64,000 bases of DNA from Rhodobacteraceae bacterium EhC02. GTDB lineage: Bacteria; Pseudomonadota; Alphaproteobacteria; Rhodobacterales; Rhodobacteraceae. The translations under genes were made by a program, and so were the position numbers. The notes below the pieces were generated by a model. It saw only the letters and a list, made by a program, of their open reading frames with translations. It was not told the DNA's origin and ran no database searches. This document shows, piece after piece, positions 7,900 through 15,332 of this stretch. Every line of letters starts with the position of its first letter. Positions within the stretch are counted from its first letter, which is position 1. The stretch covers positions 62,001 through 126,000 of the forward strand of contig LXYH01000006.1 of the NCBI GenBank assembly GCA_001650895.1. The letters are read 5' to 3'.

Positions 7900-9288
7900 A
7901 TGATGGACGGCAAGTTCGACAATGACATTCAGGCTGTTGTGGACGCCGACCGCGCCCATGTCTGGCACCACCTGAGCCAGCACAAACCCTATGAGACGAC
8001 AGATCCCCGGATCATCGTCGAGGGCAAGGGCATGCGCGTCTGGGACCAGAAGGGCAAGGAGCATCTGGATGCCGTGTCCGGTGGCGTCTGGACCGTCAAC
8101 GTGGGCTACGGCCGCGAGCGGATCGCGAATGCGGTGCGCGACCAGCTGATCAAGCTGAACTACTTTGCCGGGTCCGCAGGGTCGATCCCCGGCGCGATGT
8201 TCTCGGAGCGGCTGATCGAAAAGATGCCGGGCATGAGCCGCGTCTATTACTGCAACTCGGGATCCGAGGCGAACGAGAAAGCCTTCAAGATGATCCGCCA
8301 GATCGCGCACAAGCGTTACGGCGGCAAGAAGCACAAGATCCTGTACCGGGATCGCGATTATCATGGCACGACCATCGGCTGCCTGTCCGCCGGTGGGCAG
8401 GACGAACGGAACGCGCAATACGGCCCCTTCGCCCCAGGCTTCATCCGTGTGCCCCATTGCCTTGAATACCGCGCTGCCGATCAGGGCGCCCCGGTCGAGA
8501 ATTACGGCGAATGGGCCGCCAACCAGATCGAGGCCGTGATCCTTGCCGAGGGACCGGACACCGTGGGCGGCATCTGCCTTGAGCCGGTGACCGCAGGTGG
8601 CGGCGTCATCACCCCGCCCGAAGGCTACTGGCAGCGTGTTCAGGAGATCTGCCGCAAGTACGACGTTCTGCTGCATATCGACGAAGTGGTCTGCGGCGTG
8701 GGCCGTACCGGCACATGGTTCGGCTATCAGCACTACGGCATCCAGCCCGACATGGTGACCATGGCCAAGGGCGTGGCCTCGGGCTATGCCGCGATCGCCT
8801 GCCTTGTCACCACCGAGGCCGTGTTCGACATGTTCAAGGATGACGCGACCGATCCGCTGAACTATTTCCGCGACATCTCGACCTTTGGTGGCTGCACGGC
8901 AGGTCCCGCCGCGGCGCTGGAAAACATGGCGATCATCGAGGAAGAGGGCCTGCTGGAAAACACCACCAAGATGGGTCACTACATGCTGGACCGTCTGGCC
9001 GAGTTGAAGGACAAGCATGCCGTGATCGGCGATGTGCGCGGCAAGGGCCTGTTCCTGGGCGCGGAACTGGTCGCGGATCGCACAACGCGCGAGCCGATGG
9101 CGGAAAAGCGGGTGCAGATGGTGACCGCCGACTGCATGGCGCAGGGTCTGATCATCGGGGCGACCAACCGCTCATTGCCCGGCCTGAACAACACCCTGTG
9201 CTTCAGCCCCGCCCTGATCGCGACCAAGGACGATATCGACCAGATCATCGAAGGTGTCGACGGCGCATTGACTCGCGTCTTCGGCTGA
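7900..9288 (+). CDS. tpa: Taurine-pyruvate aminotransferase
   Basis: 462 residues, a class-III PLP aminotransferase that moves the amino group of taurine to pyruvate, giving sulfoacetaldehyde and alanine in the cytosol. Seen: substrate-pocket region VSGGVWTVNVGYGRERI, PLP phosphate contacts NSGSEANEKAFK, the catalytic-aspartate region LLHIDEVVCGVGRTG, and the Schiff-base lysine K290 in TMAKGVASG. The start at 7900 is preceded by GGAGC; the next codon is also ATG. Neighbours (tauA divergent, tauR and xsc downstream) make the assignment firm over other omega-transaminases. It is likely activated by TauR through the box at 7779-7811. Confidence 0.95.
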   Translation: MMDGKFDNDIQAVVDADRAHVWHHLSQHKPYETTDPRIIVEGKGMRVWDQKGKEHLDAVSGGVWTVNVGYGRERIANAVRDQLIKLNYFAGSAGSIPGAMFSERLIEKMPGMSRVYYCNSGSEANEKAFKMIRQIAHKRYGGKKHKILYRDRDYHGTTIGCLSAGGQDERNAQYGPFAPGFIRVPHCLEYRAADQGAPVENYGEWAANQIEAVILAEGPDTVGGICLEPVTAGGGVITPPEGYWQRVQEICRKYDVLLHIDEVVCGVGRTGTWFGYQHYGIQPDMVTMAKGVASGYAAIACLVTTEAVFDMFKDDATDPLNYFRDISTFGGCTAGPAAALENMAIIEEEGLLENTTKMGHYMLDRLAELKDKHAVIGDVRGKGLFLGAELVADRTTREPMAEKRVQMVTADCMAQGLIIGATNRSLPGLNNTLCFSPALIATKDDIDQIIEGVDGALTRVFG

Positions 9289-9311
9289 GCCTGATCACGC
9301 AGATGCCAGAG

Positions 9312-9337
9312 GGGCGCGGGGCCATCCCGCGCCCTTT
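9312..9337 (+). terminator. Intrinsic terminator after tpa
   Basis: A perfect 9-bp stem GGGCGCGGG (9312-9320) and CCCGCGCCC (9326-9334) with loop GCCAT is followed by TTT. It lies 23 bases after the tpa stop, between the convergent tpa and ABM-domain genes. The short T run makes it moderate rather than strong. Confidence 0.65.
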
Positions 9338-9346
9338 CGCATGGTG

Positions 9347-9691
9347 CTATCCATGCATCGCCTTGCTGTCATCCGGTGCCTGCGCCCGGTCCGTCTTGCC
9401 ATAGTCGCGCAACACCTGCAGCACCTTCAGCCGGTAGTCCGCGAACATCTGGCCGCGCCCGGCTTTCTGCGCGCCGCGATGCTCGGGCAGTTGCCGCCAC
9501 CGGTCCAGCGCGGCCTCATCCTCGAAGAACGAGATCGACAGAAGCTTGTCGGGGTTGGTCAGGCTCTGGAACCGCTCGACGCTGATGAAACCTTCCATCT
9601 GTTCGACCAGCGGGCGCATCTGCGCGGCCATGTCCAGATAGGGCTGCTTCATTCCCTCTTTCGGCGTTACCTCGAATATCACGGCAATCAT
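9347..9691 (-). CDS. Antibiotic biosynthesis monooxygenase (ABM)-domain protein in the taurine locus
   Basis: 114 residues from the ATG at 9691, behind GAGGGAA; a 13-codon upstream extension is disfavoured. The dimeric ferredoxin-like ABM fold is suggested by IAVIFEVTPKEG at the N-terminus, the helix around MAAQMRPLVEQMEGFISVERF, then LSISFFEDEAALDRWRQLPEH. Relatives include heme-degrading and quinol monooxygenases, but many are of unknown role. It lies between tpa and tauR on the opposite strand. Its upstream region carries a TauR-type box oriented toward it at the same distance as for xsc, implying taurine-inducible expression. A role such as aldehyde/sulfite protection or flavin-independent oxidation is only a guess. 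Confidence 0.82.
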   Translation of the reverse strand: MIAVIFEVTPKEGMKQPYLDMAAQMRPLVEQMEGFISVERFQSLTNPDKLLSISFFEDEAALDRWRQLPEHRGAQKAGRGQMFADYRLKVLQVLRDYGKTDRAQAPDDSKAMHG

Positions 9692-9765
9692 TCGGCGTTC
9701 CCTCTTGTGATCCCTGCGCCGAGGCAGCATCCCCTTTCACCACAATTTGGACAAGCCTTCCAAAG

Positions 9766-9797
9766 ATAAGACCAGTTTACCTGCCCGTTAAGTCCAG
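9766..9797 (-). promoter_or_regulatory. TauR-type box between the ABM gene and tauR
   Basis: Read on the minus strand: CTGGACTTAA (9797-9788), 12 bases, CTGGTCTTAT (9775-9766). Its orientation and its 74-base distance to the ABM gene start mirror the boxes before tpa and xsc. The same site ends 14 bases before the tauR start codon, so binding there could also repress tauR, as is common for MocR-type regulators. Confidence 0.75.
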
Positions 9798-9811
9798 CAT
9801 AGAGTGTATGG

Positions 9812-11293
9812 ATGGTCATACCTGTCGAAACCTTCTTCCTGGATCCGGCCTCCCAGGGCACATTGCAGGCGCGCATCCAGCAGATGATCGCGGGCGGCAT
9901 CCTTTCGGGGCGCTTCCGGCGAGGGGAAAAGCTGCCCTCGACCCGCCGACTGGCGGCGCATCTGGGCATCAGCCGGATCACGGTGACGCTGGCCTATACC
10001 GAGTTGCTGGCCAATGACTACCTGGCGGCCAAGGGCCGGTCCGGTTATTTCGTGTCCGACAATGCGCCGGAGCCCCCACCGTCGCCCGCCGCACCCAGCC
10101 GCGGTGACACCGTGGACTGGACCCGCGCCATCGGGCAGCGATTCACCGGCGGCTCCACCCCTGTGAAACCACAGGACTGGGCCAGTTTCCGCTTTCCGTT
10201 CATCTACGGCCAGGCCGATCCGTCGCTGTTCGATCATGCCAACTGGCGGCTTTGCGCCCTGCAGGCGCTGGGGGCGCGGGACTTCACCGCGCTGACCACG
10301 GATTACTATGATCAGGACGATCCGAAGCTGGTGGAATTCATCGCCCGCCACACCCTGCCCCGCCGCGGGATCGTGGCGCGACCGTCCGAAATCCTGGTGA
10401 CGCTGGGCGCACAGAACGCCCTGTGGCTGACGGCACAGGTGTTGCTGACCCAGCGGCGGCTCGCCGCAATCGAGAACCCCTGCTACCACGCGCTGCGCGA
10501 TATCCTGACGCAATCGCGCTGTCGGCTGGCCCCTGTTGCGGTCGATGCCGACGGCTTGCCGCCCGATGCCATCCCGGATGGTACGGATGTCATCTTCACC
10601 ACACCCAGCCACCAATGCCCCACATCCGCGACCATGCCCATGGCCCGTCGCACCGCGCTGCTGGAGCGTGCCCGCGCGCTGGATGCGATCATTGTCGAGG
10701 ATGATTACGAGTTCGAGATGTCTTATCTCTCGCCGCCCTCACCGGCGCTGAAATCCCTCGATGGGGAAGGGCGCGTGATCTATGTCGGCAGTTTCTCGAA
10801 GTCGCTGTTTCCGGGGCTGCGGCTGGGCTACCTGGTCGGGTCCGAGGCTTTCATCCGCGAGGCGCGCGCCCTGCGCGCCAGCGTGCTGCGCCACCCGCCC
10901 GGCCATATTCAGCGCACGGCCGCCTATTTCCTGTCACTGGGTCATTACGATGCGCAGATCCGCCGCATGGCCCGCACCCTGGCCGAGCGCCGCAAGGTGC
11001 TGGAAGAGGCGATCCAGCGTCAGGGCCTGACAATTGCGGGGCGCGGCACCTTCGGCGGATCCAGCATCTGGATGCGTGCGCCCGAAGGGGTCGATACCGG
11101 GCAGGTCGCCATTGACCTGCGGGGCGCAGGCGTTCTGATCGAGCCGGGTGCGCCGTTCTTCGCGGACGCCGTCCCACCGGCGCAATTCTACCGGCTTGCC
11201 TATTCCTCGATCCCGGCAGCACGGATCGGCGAGGGCGTGCGCCTTGTCGCGGCAGCGATGCAAGAGGCTGCACGGAACCCATCCTGGACCTAA
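9812..11293 (+). CDS. tauR: MocR/GntR-type taurine regulator
   Basis: 493 residues. An N-terminal GntR winged helix (about 18-85: LQARIQQMIAGGILSGRF, then LPSTRRLAAHLGISRITV) is fused to a fold-type-I aminotransferase domain (about 130-490). The domain retains the PLP lysine K330 in GSFSKSLFPGLRLGY and the aspartate in EDDYEFE. MocR proteins use the PLP domain as an effector sensor rather than an enzyme. TauR activates taurine genes in Rhodobacter capsulatus. The last codons (Leu-Asp-Pro-like reading of CTGGACCTAA here as Trp-Thr-stop) contain a TauR box for xsc, so regulator coding DNA doubles as the promoter site of the next gene. Confidence 0.92.
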   Translation: MVIPVETFFLDPASQGTLQARIQQMIAGGILSGRFRRGEKLPSTRRLAAHLGISRITVTLAYTELLANDYLAAKGRSGYFVSDNAPEPPPSPAAPSRGDTVDWTRAIGQRFTGGSTPVKPQDWASFRFPFIYGQADPSLFDHANWRLCALQALGARDFTALTTDYYDQDDPKLVEFIARHTLPRRGIVARPSEILVTLGAQNALWLTAQVLLTQRRLAAIENPCYHALRDILTQSRCRLAPVAVDADGLPPDAIPDGTDVIFTTPSHQCPTSATMPMARRTALLERARALDAIIVEDDYEFEMSYLSPPSPALKSLDGEGRVIYVGSFSKSLFPGLRLGYLVGSEAFIREARALRASVLRHPPGHIQRTAAYFLSLGHYDAQIRRMARTLAERRKVLEEAIQRQGLTIAGRGTFGGSSIWMRAPEGVDTGQVAIDLRGAGVLIEPGAPFFADAVPPAQFYRLAYSSIPAARIGEGVRLVAAAMQEAARNPSWT

Positions 11294-11316
11294 CTGCCAA
11301 CCTCAACTGGCCCTAT
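11284..11316 (+). promoter_or_regulatory. TauR box upstream of xsc
   Basis: CTGGACCTAA (11284-11293) overlaps the tauR stop codon, and CTGGCCCTAT (11307-11316) follows after 13 bases. Comparison with the tpa box shows the shared half TGGCCCTATT at exactly the same spacing. The right edge is 73 bases before the xsc start. This implies that xsc can be transcribed independently of tauR. Confidence 0.8.
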
Positions 11317-11389
11317 TGCCACCTTGGCCTGCCGCCTAATCTGCCCCAAAGGCCCGCAGTGGCCCCTTCCCCATGACCGGAGCTGTCCC

Positions 11390-13168
11390 ATGAAGATGAC
11401 AACCGAAGAAGCTTTCGTGAAAACCCTGCAGATGCATGGGATCGAACATGCATTCGGCATTATCGGTTCGGCCTTCATGCCGATTTCCGATCTTTTCCCG
11501 CGCGCGGGAATCACCTTCTGGGATTGCGCGCATGAAGGCTCGGGCGGGATGATGGCCGATGGCTACACCCGCGCCTCCGGCAAGATGTCGATGATGATCG
11601 CCCAGAACGGGCCCGGCATCACCAATTTCGTGACCGCCGTGAAAACCGCCTACTGGAACCATACACCCTTGCTGCTGGTGACACCGCAGGCCGCCAACAA
11701 GACGATCGGCATGGGTGGCTTTCAGGAGGTCGAACAGATGGCCCTGTTTAAGGACATGGTCGCCTACCAGGAAGAAGTGCGCGACCCGTCCCGCGTGGCC
11801 GAGGTGCTGAACCGCGTGATCCTGAACGCGCGGCGGATGTCAGCCCCCGCCCAGATCAACATGCCGCGCGACTACTGGACCCAGGTGATCGATATCGACC
11901 TGCCCGAGATGGTCACGTTCGAGCGCCCCGGCGGCGGCGAAGATGCCGTGCAACGCGCCGCCGACCTGCTGTCTTCCGCCCGGTTTCCGGTCATCCTGAA
12001 CGGGGCCGGCGTGGTTCTGGCCGGGGCGATCCCCGCGTCCATGGCGCTGGCCGAACGCCTGGATGCGCCGGTCTGCGTGGGCTATCAGCATAACGATGCC
12101 TTCCCCGGTTCGCATCCGCTGTTCGCCGGGCCGCTGGGCTACAACGGGTCCAAGGCGGGCATGGAACTGATCGCCAAGGCCGATGTGGTGCTTTGCCTCG
12201 GCACGCGCCTCAATCCGTTCTCGACATTGCCGGGCTACGGGATCGACTATTGGCCCAAGGATGCAAAAATCATCCAGGTCGACATCAATCCCGACCGGAT
12301 CGGCCTGACCAAGAAGGTCAGCGTCGGAATCGTGGGTGACGCGAAAAAGGTCGCAACCTCGATCCTTGAAAAGCTTGCCCCCGCTGCCGGCGACGAAAGC
12401 CGCGCTGACCGCAAGGCGCTGATCGCGCAGACCAAGTCCCAGTGGGCGCAGCAGCTGTCCTCGATGGATCACGAGGACGACGATCCCGGCACCACCTGGA
12501 ACCAGCGCGCCCGCGCCGACAAGCCCGACTGGATGAGCCCGCGCATGGCCTGGCGCGCGATCCAGTCCGCGCTGCCCCGCGAGGCGATCATCAGCAGCGA
12601 CATCGGCAACAACTGCGCCATCGGCAACGCCTATCCCGCATTCGAGGAAGGGCGCAAGTACCTCGCGCCCGGTCTGTTCGGCCCCTGCGGCTATGGCTTG
12701 CCCTCGATCATCGGCGCCAAGATCGGCTGCCCGGATACGCCCGTCGTGGGCTTTGCGGGCGATGGTGCCTTCGGTATCGCCGTGACCGAACTGACGGCCA
12801 TCGGTCGCCCGGAATGGCCCGCCATCACCATGGTGGTTTTCCGCAACTACCAGTGGGGCGCGGAAAAGCGCAACTCGACCCTGTGGTACGAGGACAATTT
12901 CGTCGGCACCGAACTGGATGAACAGGTCAGCTATGCCGGTATCGCGCGCGCCTGCGGCTTGCAGGGCGTTCAGGCGAAAAACATGGACGAGCTGCGCGCG
13001 GCCCTGACCCGCGCGATCGAGGATCAGATGCAGCACGGCAAGACCACCCTGATCGAGGCCCTTATCAACCAGGAACTGGGCGAGCCCTTCCGCCGCGACG
13101 CGATGAAGAAACCGGTCGCGGTGGCAGGCATTTCGTCTGCCGACATGCGGCCGCAGCAACCCGCCTGA
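11390..13168 (+). CDS. xsc: Sulfoacetaldehyde acetyltransferase
   Basis: 592 residues from the ATG at 11390 (GGAG eight bases upstream), the usual Xsc length; an in-frame 22-codon extension is not needed. It is a ThDP-dependent enzyme that cleaves sulfoacetaldehyde with phosphate to acetyl phosphate and sulfite. The N-terminal Pyr domain has HEGSGGMMADGYTRASGK with the cofactor-activating glutamate. The C-terminal PP domain carries the GDGAFGIAVTELTAIGR ... NYQWGAEK motif for ThDP-Mg. It lies between tauR and pta/ackA, exactly where its products would be handled. It is likely TauR-activated. Confidence 0.96.
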   Translation: MKMTTEEAFVKTLQMHGIEHAFGIIGSAFMPISDLFPRAGITFWDCAHEGSGGMMADGYTRASGKMSMMIAQNGPGITNFVTAVKTAYWNHTPLLLVTPQAANKTIGMGGFQEVEQMALFKDMVAYQEEVRDPSRVAEVLNRVILNARRMSAPAQINMPRDYWTQVIDIDLPEMVTFERPGGGEDAVQRAADLLSSARFPVILNGAGVVLAGAIPASMALAERLDAPVCVGYQHNDAFPGSHPLFAGPLGYNGSKAGMELIAKADVVLCLGTRLNPFSTLPGYGIDYWPKDAKIIQVDINPDRIGLTKKVSVGIVGDAKKVATSILEKLAPAAGDESRADRKALIAQTKSQWAQQLSSMDHEDDDPGTTWNQRARADKPDWMSPRMAWRAIQSALPREAIISSDIGNNCAIGNAYPAFEEGRKYLAPGLFGPCGYGLPSIIGAKIGCPDTPVVGFAGDGAFGIAVTELTAIGRPEWPAITMVVFRNYQWGAEKRNSTLWYEDNFVGTELDEQVSYAGIARACGLQGVQAKNMDELRAALTRAIEDQMQHGKTTLIEALINQELGEPFRRDAMKKPVAVAGISSADMRPQQPA

Positions 13169-13197
13169 TCGCCGGTGCCACATCAGGACGCAACCGC

Positions 13198-13244
13198 GTT
13201 TCTTCTTGCTGCAAATATCCCCGCCGGAGGCATCCCCGGCGGGG
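13198..13244 (+). repeat. Intergenic palindromic repeat, copy 2 (xsc-pta gap)
   Basis: This is the second copy of the element seen at 6396-6440: GTTTCTTCTTGC, AAATATCCCCGCCGG and AGGCATC are shared. Here the palindrome is longer and perfect: CCCCGCCGG (13219-13227), an 8-base loop, CCGGCGGGG (13236-13244). It lies 51 bases past the xsc stop and 86 before pta. The hairpin may attenuate or stabilise the xsc message. There is no T run on the plus strand. Confidence 0.75.
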
Positions 13245-13329
13245 GGGCCGCGTTCGCGGTGCCAGGCGCGCGGAACGTCTGTCCTGAACGCTTGCCTAAA
13301 CCGCAAAGCCATGCTCGATTGAGCCCGTG

Positions 13330-14268
13330 ATGAGAGAACCTTTTCCCTTCCTGTCCGCGATTGCCGCAGATGCACCGCGCCGCCTTCTGGATCAGGCGCG
13401 CGGGCTGCCCGTGCCACGCGTGGCCTTGGTCAATGCCGGCAGCGTGAACGCGCTCGAGGGGATCCGGGAAGCCAGCGAGGCGGGCCTTGCCCATCCGGTG
13501 CTGATCGGGGACGCGCCCAAGATCCGGCAAGTGGCCGAACAGATCGGCTGGGATATCGCTGTCCTGCGCCTGATCCATGCCCCCGGTGCGGCGGCGGGCC
13601 AGAGGGCTGCGGAACTGGCCCGCAAGGGCGAAGTCGACGCGATCATGAAAGGCCAGGTGCACACATCGGTGTTTCTGCAAAGCCTGTTGCCACGTGCGGC
13701 AGGGCTGCGCGATGCCGATACTCGCTGCGGCCATGTATTCCACATCACGGCCCCCCATTCCGACCGCCCGCTTCTGCTGACCGATGGGGCGCTGAACGTG
13801 GACCCGGACATTCCCACAAGGCAAGCCTGCCTGACCCATGCGGTGCGCCTGGCGCAGCAACTCGGGATCGAACGGCCCAAGGCGGGCATCCTGTCGGCCA
13901 ACGAGGATCCGTTGCCATCGCTTCAGAACTCGATGGATGCCGCCGTAATCGCCGCTTGGGCAAAAACCGCCCTGCCGCAAGCCGAGGTGGCAGGCCCCAT
14001 GGCGCTGGACCTGATCTTTTCGGCAGAAGCAGCGGCGGCCAAAAACTATGTCTCGCCGGTGGCGGGCGATGCCGACATCATCCTGACGCCGAACATCACC
14101 ACCGGCAACGCGCTGTTCAAGCTGATGTCGCTGGGCATGGGCTGCTGTGCGGCGGGGCTTGTTCTGGGGGCCAAGGTGCCGATCCTGCTGACCTCGCGGG
14201 CGCAGGGTGCACCGGCGCGCATCGCCTCGGCTGCTCTGGGCGTGATCGCCGCAGGGGTGCGCAGATGA
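13330..14268 (+). CDS. pta: Phosphate acetyltransferase (Ptb/Pta short type)
   Basis: 312 residues from the ATG at 13330; a GTG directly before it (13327) is an alternative start. It transfers the acetyl group of acetyl phosphate made by Xsc to CoA. It is the compact PTA_PTB type, lacking the N-terminal regulatory domains of long Pta. Visible family segments include ALVNAGSVNALEGI, IMKGQVHTSVFLQSLL, TDGALNVDPDI and the C-terminal PNITTGNALFKLMSLG. Butyryl- and acetyl-specific members are hard to separate by sequence; context favours acetyl. It overlaps ackA (ATGA). Confidence 0.88.
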   Translation: MREPFPFLSAIAADAPRRLLDQARGLPVPRVALVNAGSVNALEGIREASEAGLAHPVLIGDAPKIRQVAEQIGWDIAVLRLIHAPGAAAGQRAAELARKGEVDAIMKGQVHTSVFLQSLLPRAAGLRDADTRCGHVFHITAPHSDRPLLLTDGALNVDPDIPTRQACLTHAVRLAQQLGIERPKAGILSANEDPLPSLQNSMDAAVIAAWAKTALPQAEVAGPMALDLIFSAEAAAAKNYVSPVAGDADIILTPNITTGNALFKLMSLGMGCCAAGLVLGAKVPILLTSRAQGAPARIASAALGVIAAGVRR

Positions 14269-15332
14269 TCCTCGTCGTCAATGCCGGTTCAAGCTCGATC
14301 AAGATCGAGGTGTTCGATCAGGCGCTCGGGTCGGTCATCGAGGGTGCGGTCTCCGAGATCGGCGGCAAGGCGCGGATCAAGTTTGCAGGGCAGCAGCAAG
14401 TGGTCGATGCTGCGGATCACGCGGCGGCCCTGTCGCATCTTCTGGATGCGCTGGCGGGCAAGGGCATCACGCTGGACCGGCTGACCGCCGCGGCCCATCG
14501 CATCGTGCACGGGGGGGCGCATCTGACCGCACCTGCGCGCCTGACCCCCGATATCCTGGCGCAGATCGCAGCCTGCAATGCGCTTGCGCCGCTGCACAAT
14601 CCACATAACCTTTCGGGCATCACGGCCCTTGGCCGCCTTGCACCCGATCTGCCGCAATTCGGCAGTTTCGACACGGCCTTTCACGCAACGAACCCCGAGG
14701 TTGCCGTCACCTATGCGATCCCGCAGGCGGAACGGGACAAGGGTATCCGCCGCTATGGCTTTCATGGATTGAGCTACGCCGGGCTGGTCGAGGCGCTGCG
14801 CCCTGATCTGCCACGCCGGTTGCTGGCACTGCATCTTGGCAATGGCGCCAGCCTCTGTGCGATCCTCGAAGGTCGGTCGGTTGCGACCTCGATGGGGTAT
14901 TCGCCGCTGGAAGGGTTGGTCATGGGCAGCCGCGCCGGCAGCATCGACGGCATGGCGGTCCTGCGGATCGCCGCAGATCACGGCATTGACCGCACGGCGC
15001 AGCTGTTGAACCAGGACAGCGGCCTGCGTGCTCTTGGGAGAACCAATGACATGGCCCAGCTTCTGGCGACGGACACGGCCGAGGCGCGCTTTGCCGCCGA
15101 TCATTTCTGCTATTGGGCCGCGCGCCATGCAGGGTCCGCCATCGTCGCCATGGGCGGACTGGATGCCATCGCCTTTACCGGCGGGATCGGCGAGAATGCC
15201 GCGCCCATACGCGACGGTATCCTTGCGCATCTGGCCTGCTTTGGCGTGGTGCCCATCCATGTGGTGCCCGCGGATGAGGAGCGTCAGATCGCCCGCGACG
15301 CCCTTTCCCTGATGCAGGAGCACGCAGCATGA
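14265..15332 (+). CDS. ackA: Acetate kinase (short form)
   Basis: 355 residues, somewhat shorter than the usual ~395. It interconverts acetyl phosphate plus ADP with acetate plus ATP, giving a substrate-level ATP outlet for taurine carbon. ASKHA family motifs are visible: MILVVNAGSSSIK at the very N-terminus, AHRIVHGG, DTAFH, the RYGFHGLSY segment, LALHLGNGASL and the end motif FTGGIGENAA. The true start is the ATG at 14265, overlapping the pta stop; the long upstream in-frame extension is antisense-like noise. It overlaps soeA by four bases, linking acetyl phosphate and sulfite disposal in one transcript. Confidence 0.93.
   Translation: MILVVNAGSSSIKIEVFDQALGSVIEGAVSEIGGKARIKFAGQQQVVDAADHAAALSHLLDALAGKGITLDRLTAAAHRIVHGGAHLTAPARLTPDILAQIAACNALAPLHNPHNLSGITALGRLAPDLPQFGSFDTAFHATNPEVAVTYAIPQAERDKGIRRYGFHGLSYAGLVEALRPDLPRRLLALHLGNGASLCAILEGRSVATSMGYSPLEGLVMGSRAGSIDGMAVLRIAADHGIDRTAQLLNQDSGLRALGRTNDMAQLLATDTAEARFAADHFCYWAARHAGSAIVAMGGLDAIAFTGGIGENAAPIRDGILAHLACFGVVPIHVVPADEERQIARDALSLMQEHAA

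Noticed and set aside
13219-13244. Intrinsic terminator after xsc
   Set aside because: The hairpin is strong, but there is no T run after it on the plus strand, so it is listed as a repeat/palindrome only.
11840-13417. Open frame of 525 codons antisense to xsc
   Set aside because: It is a shadow of xsc and extends through the repeat element into pta.
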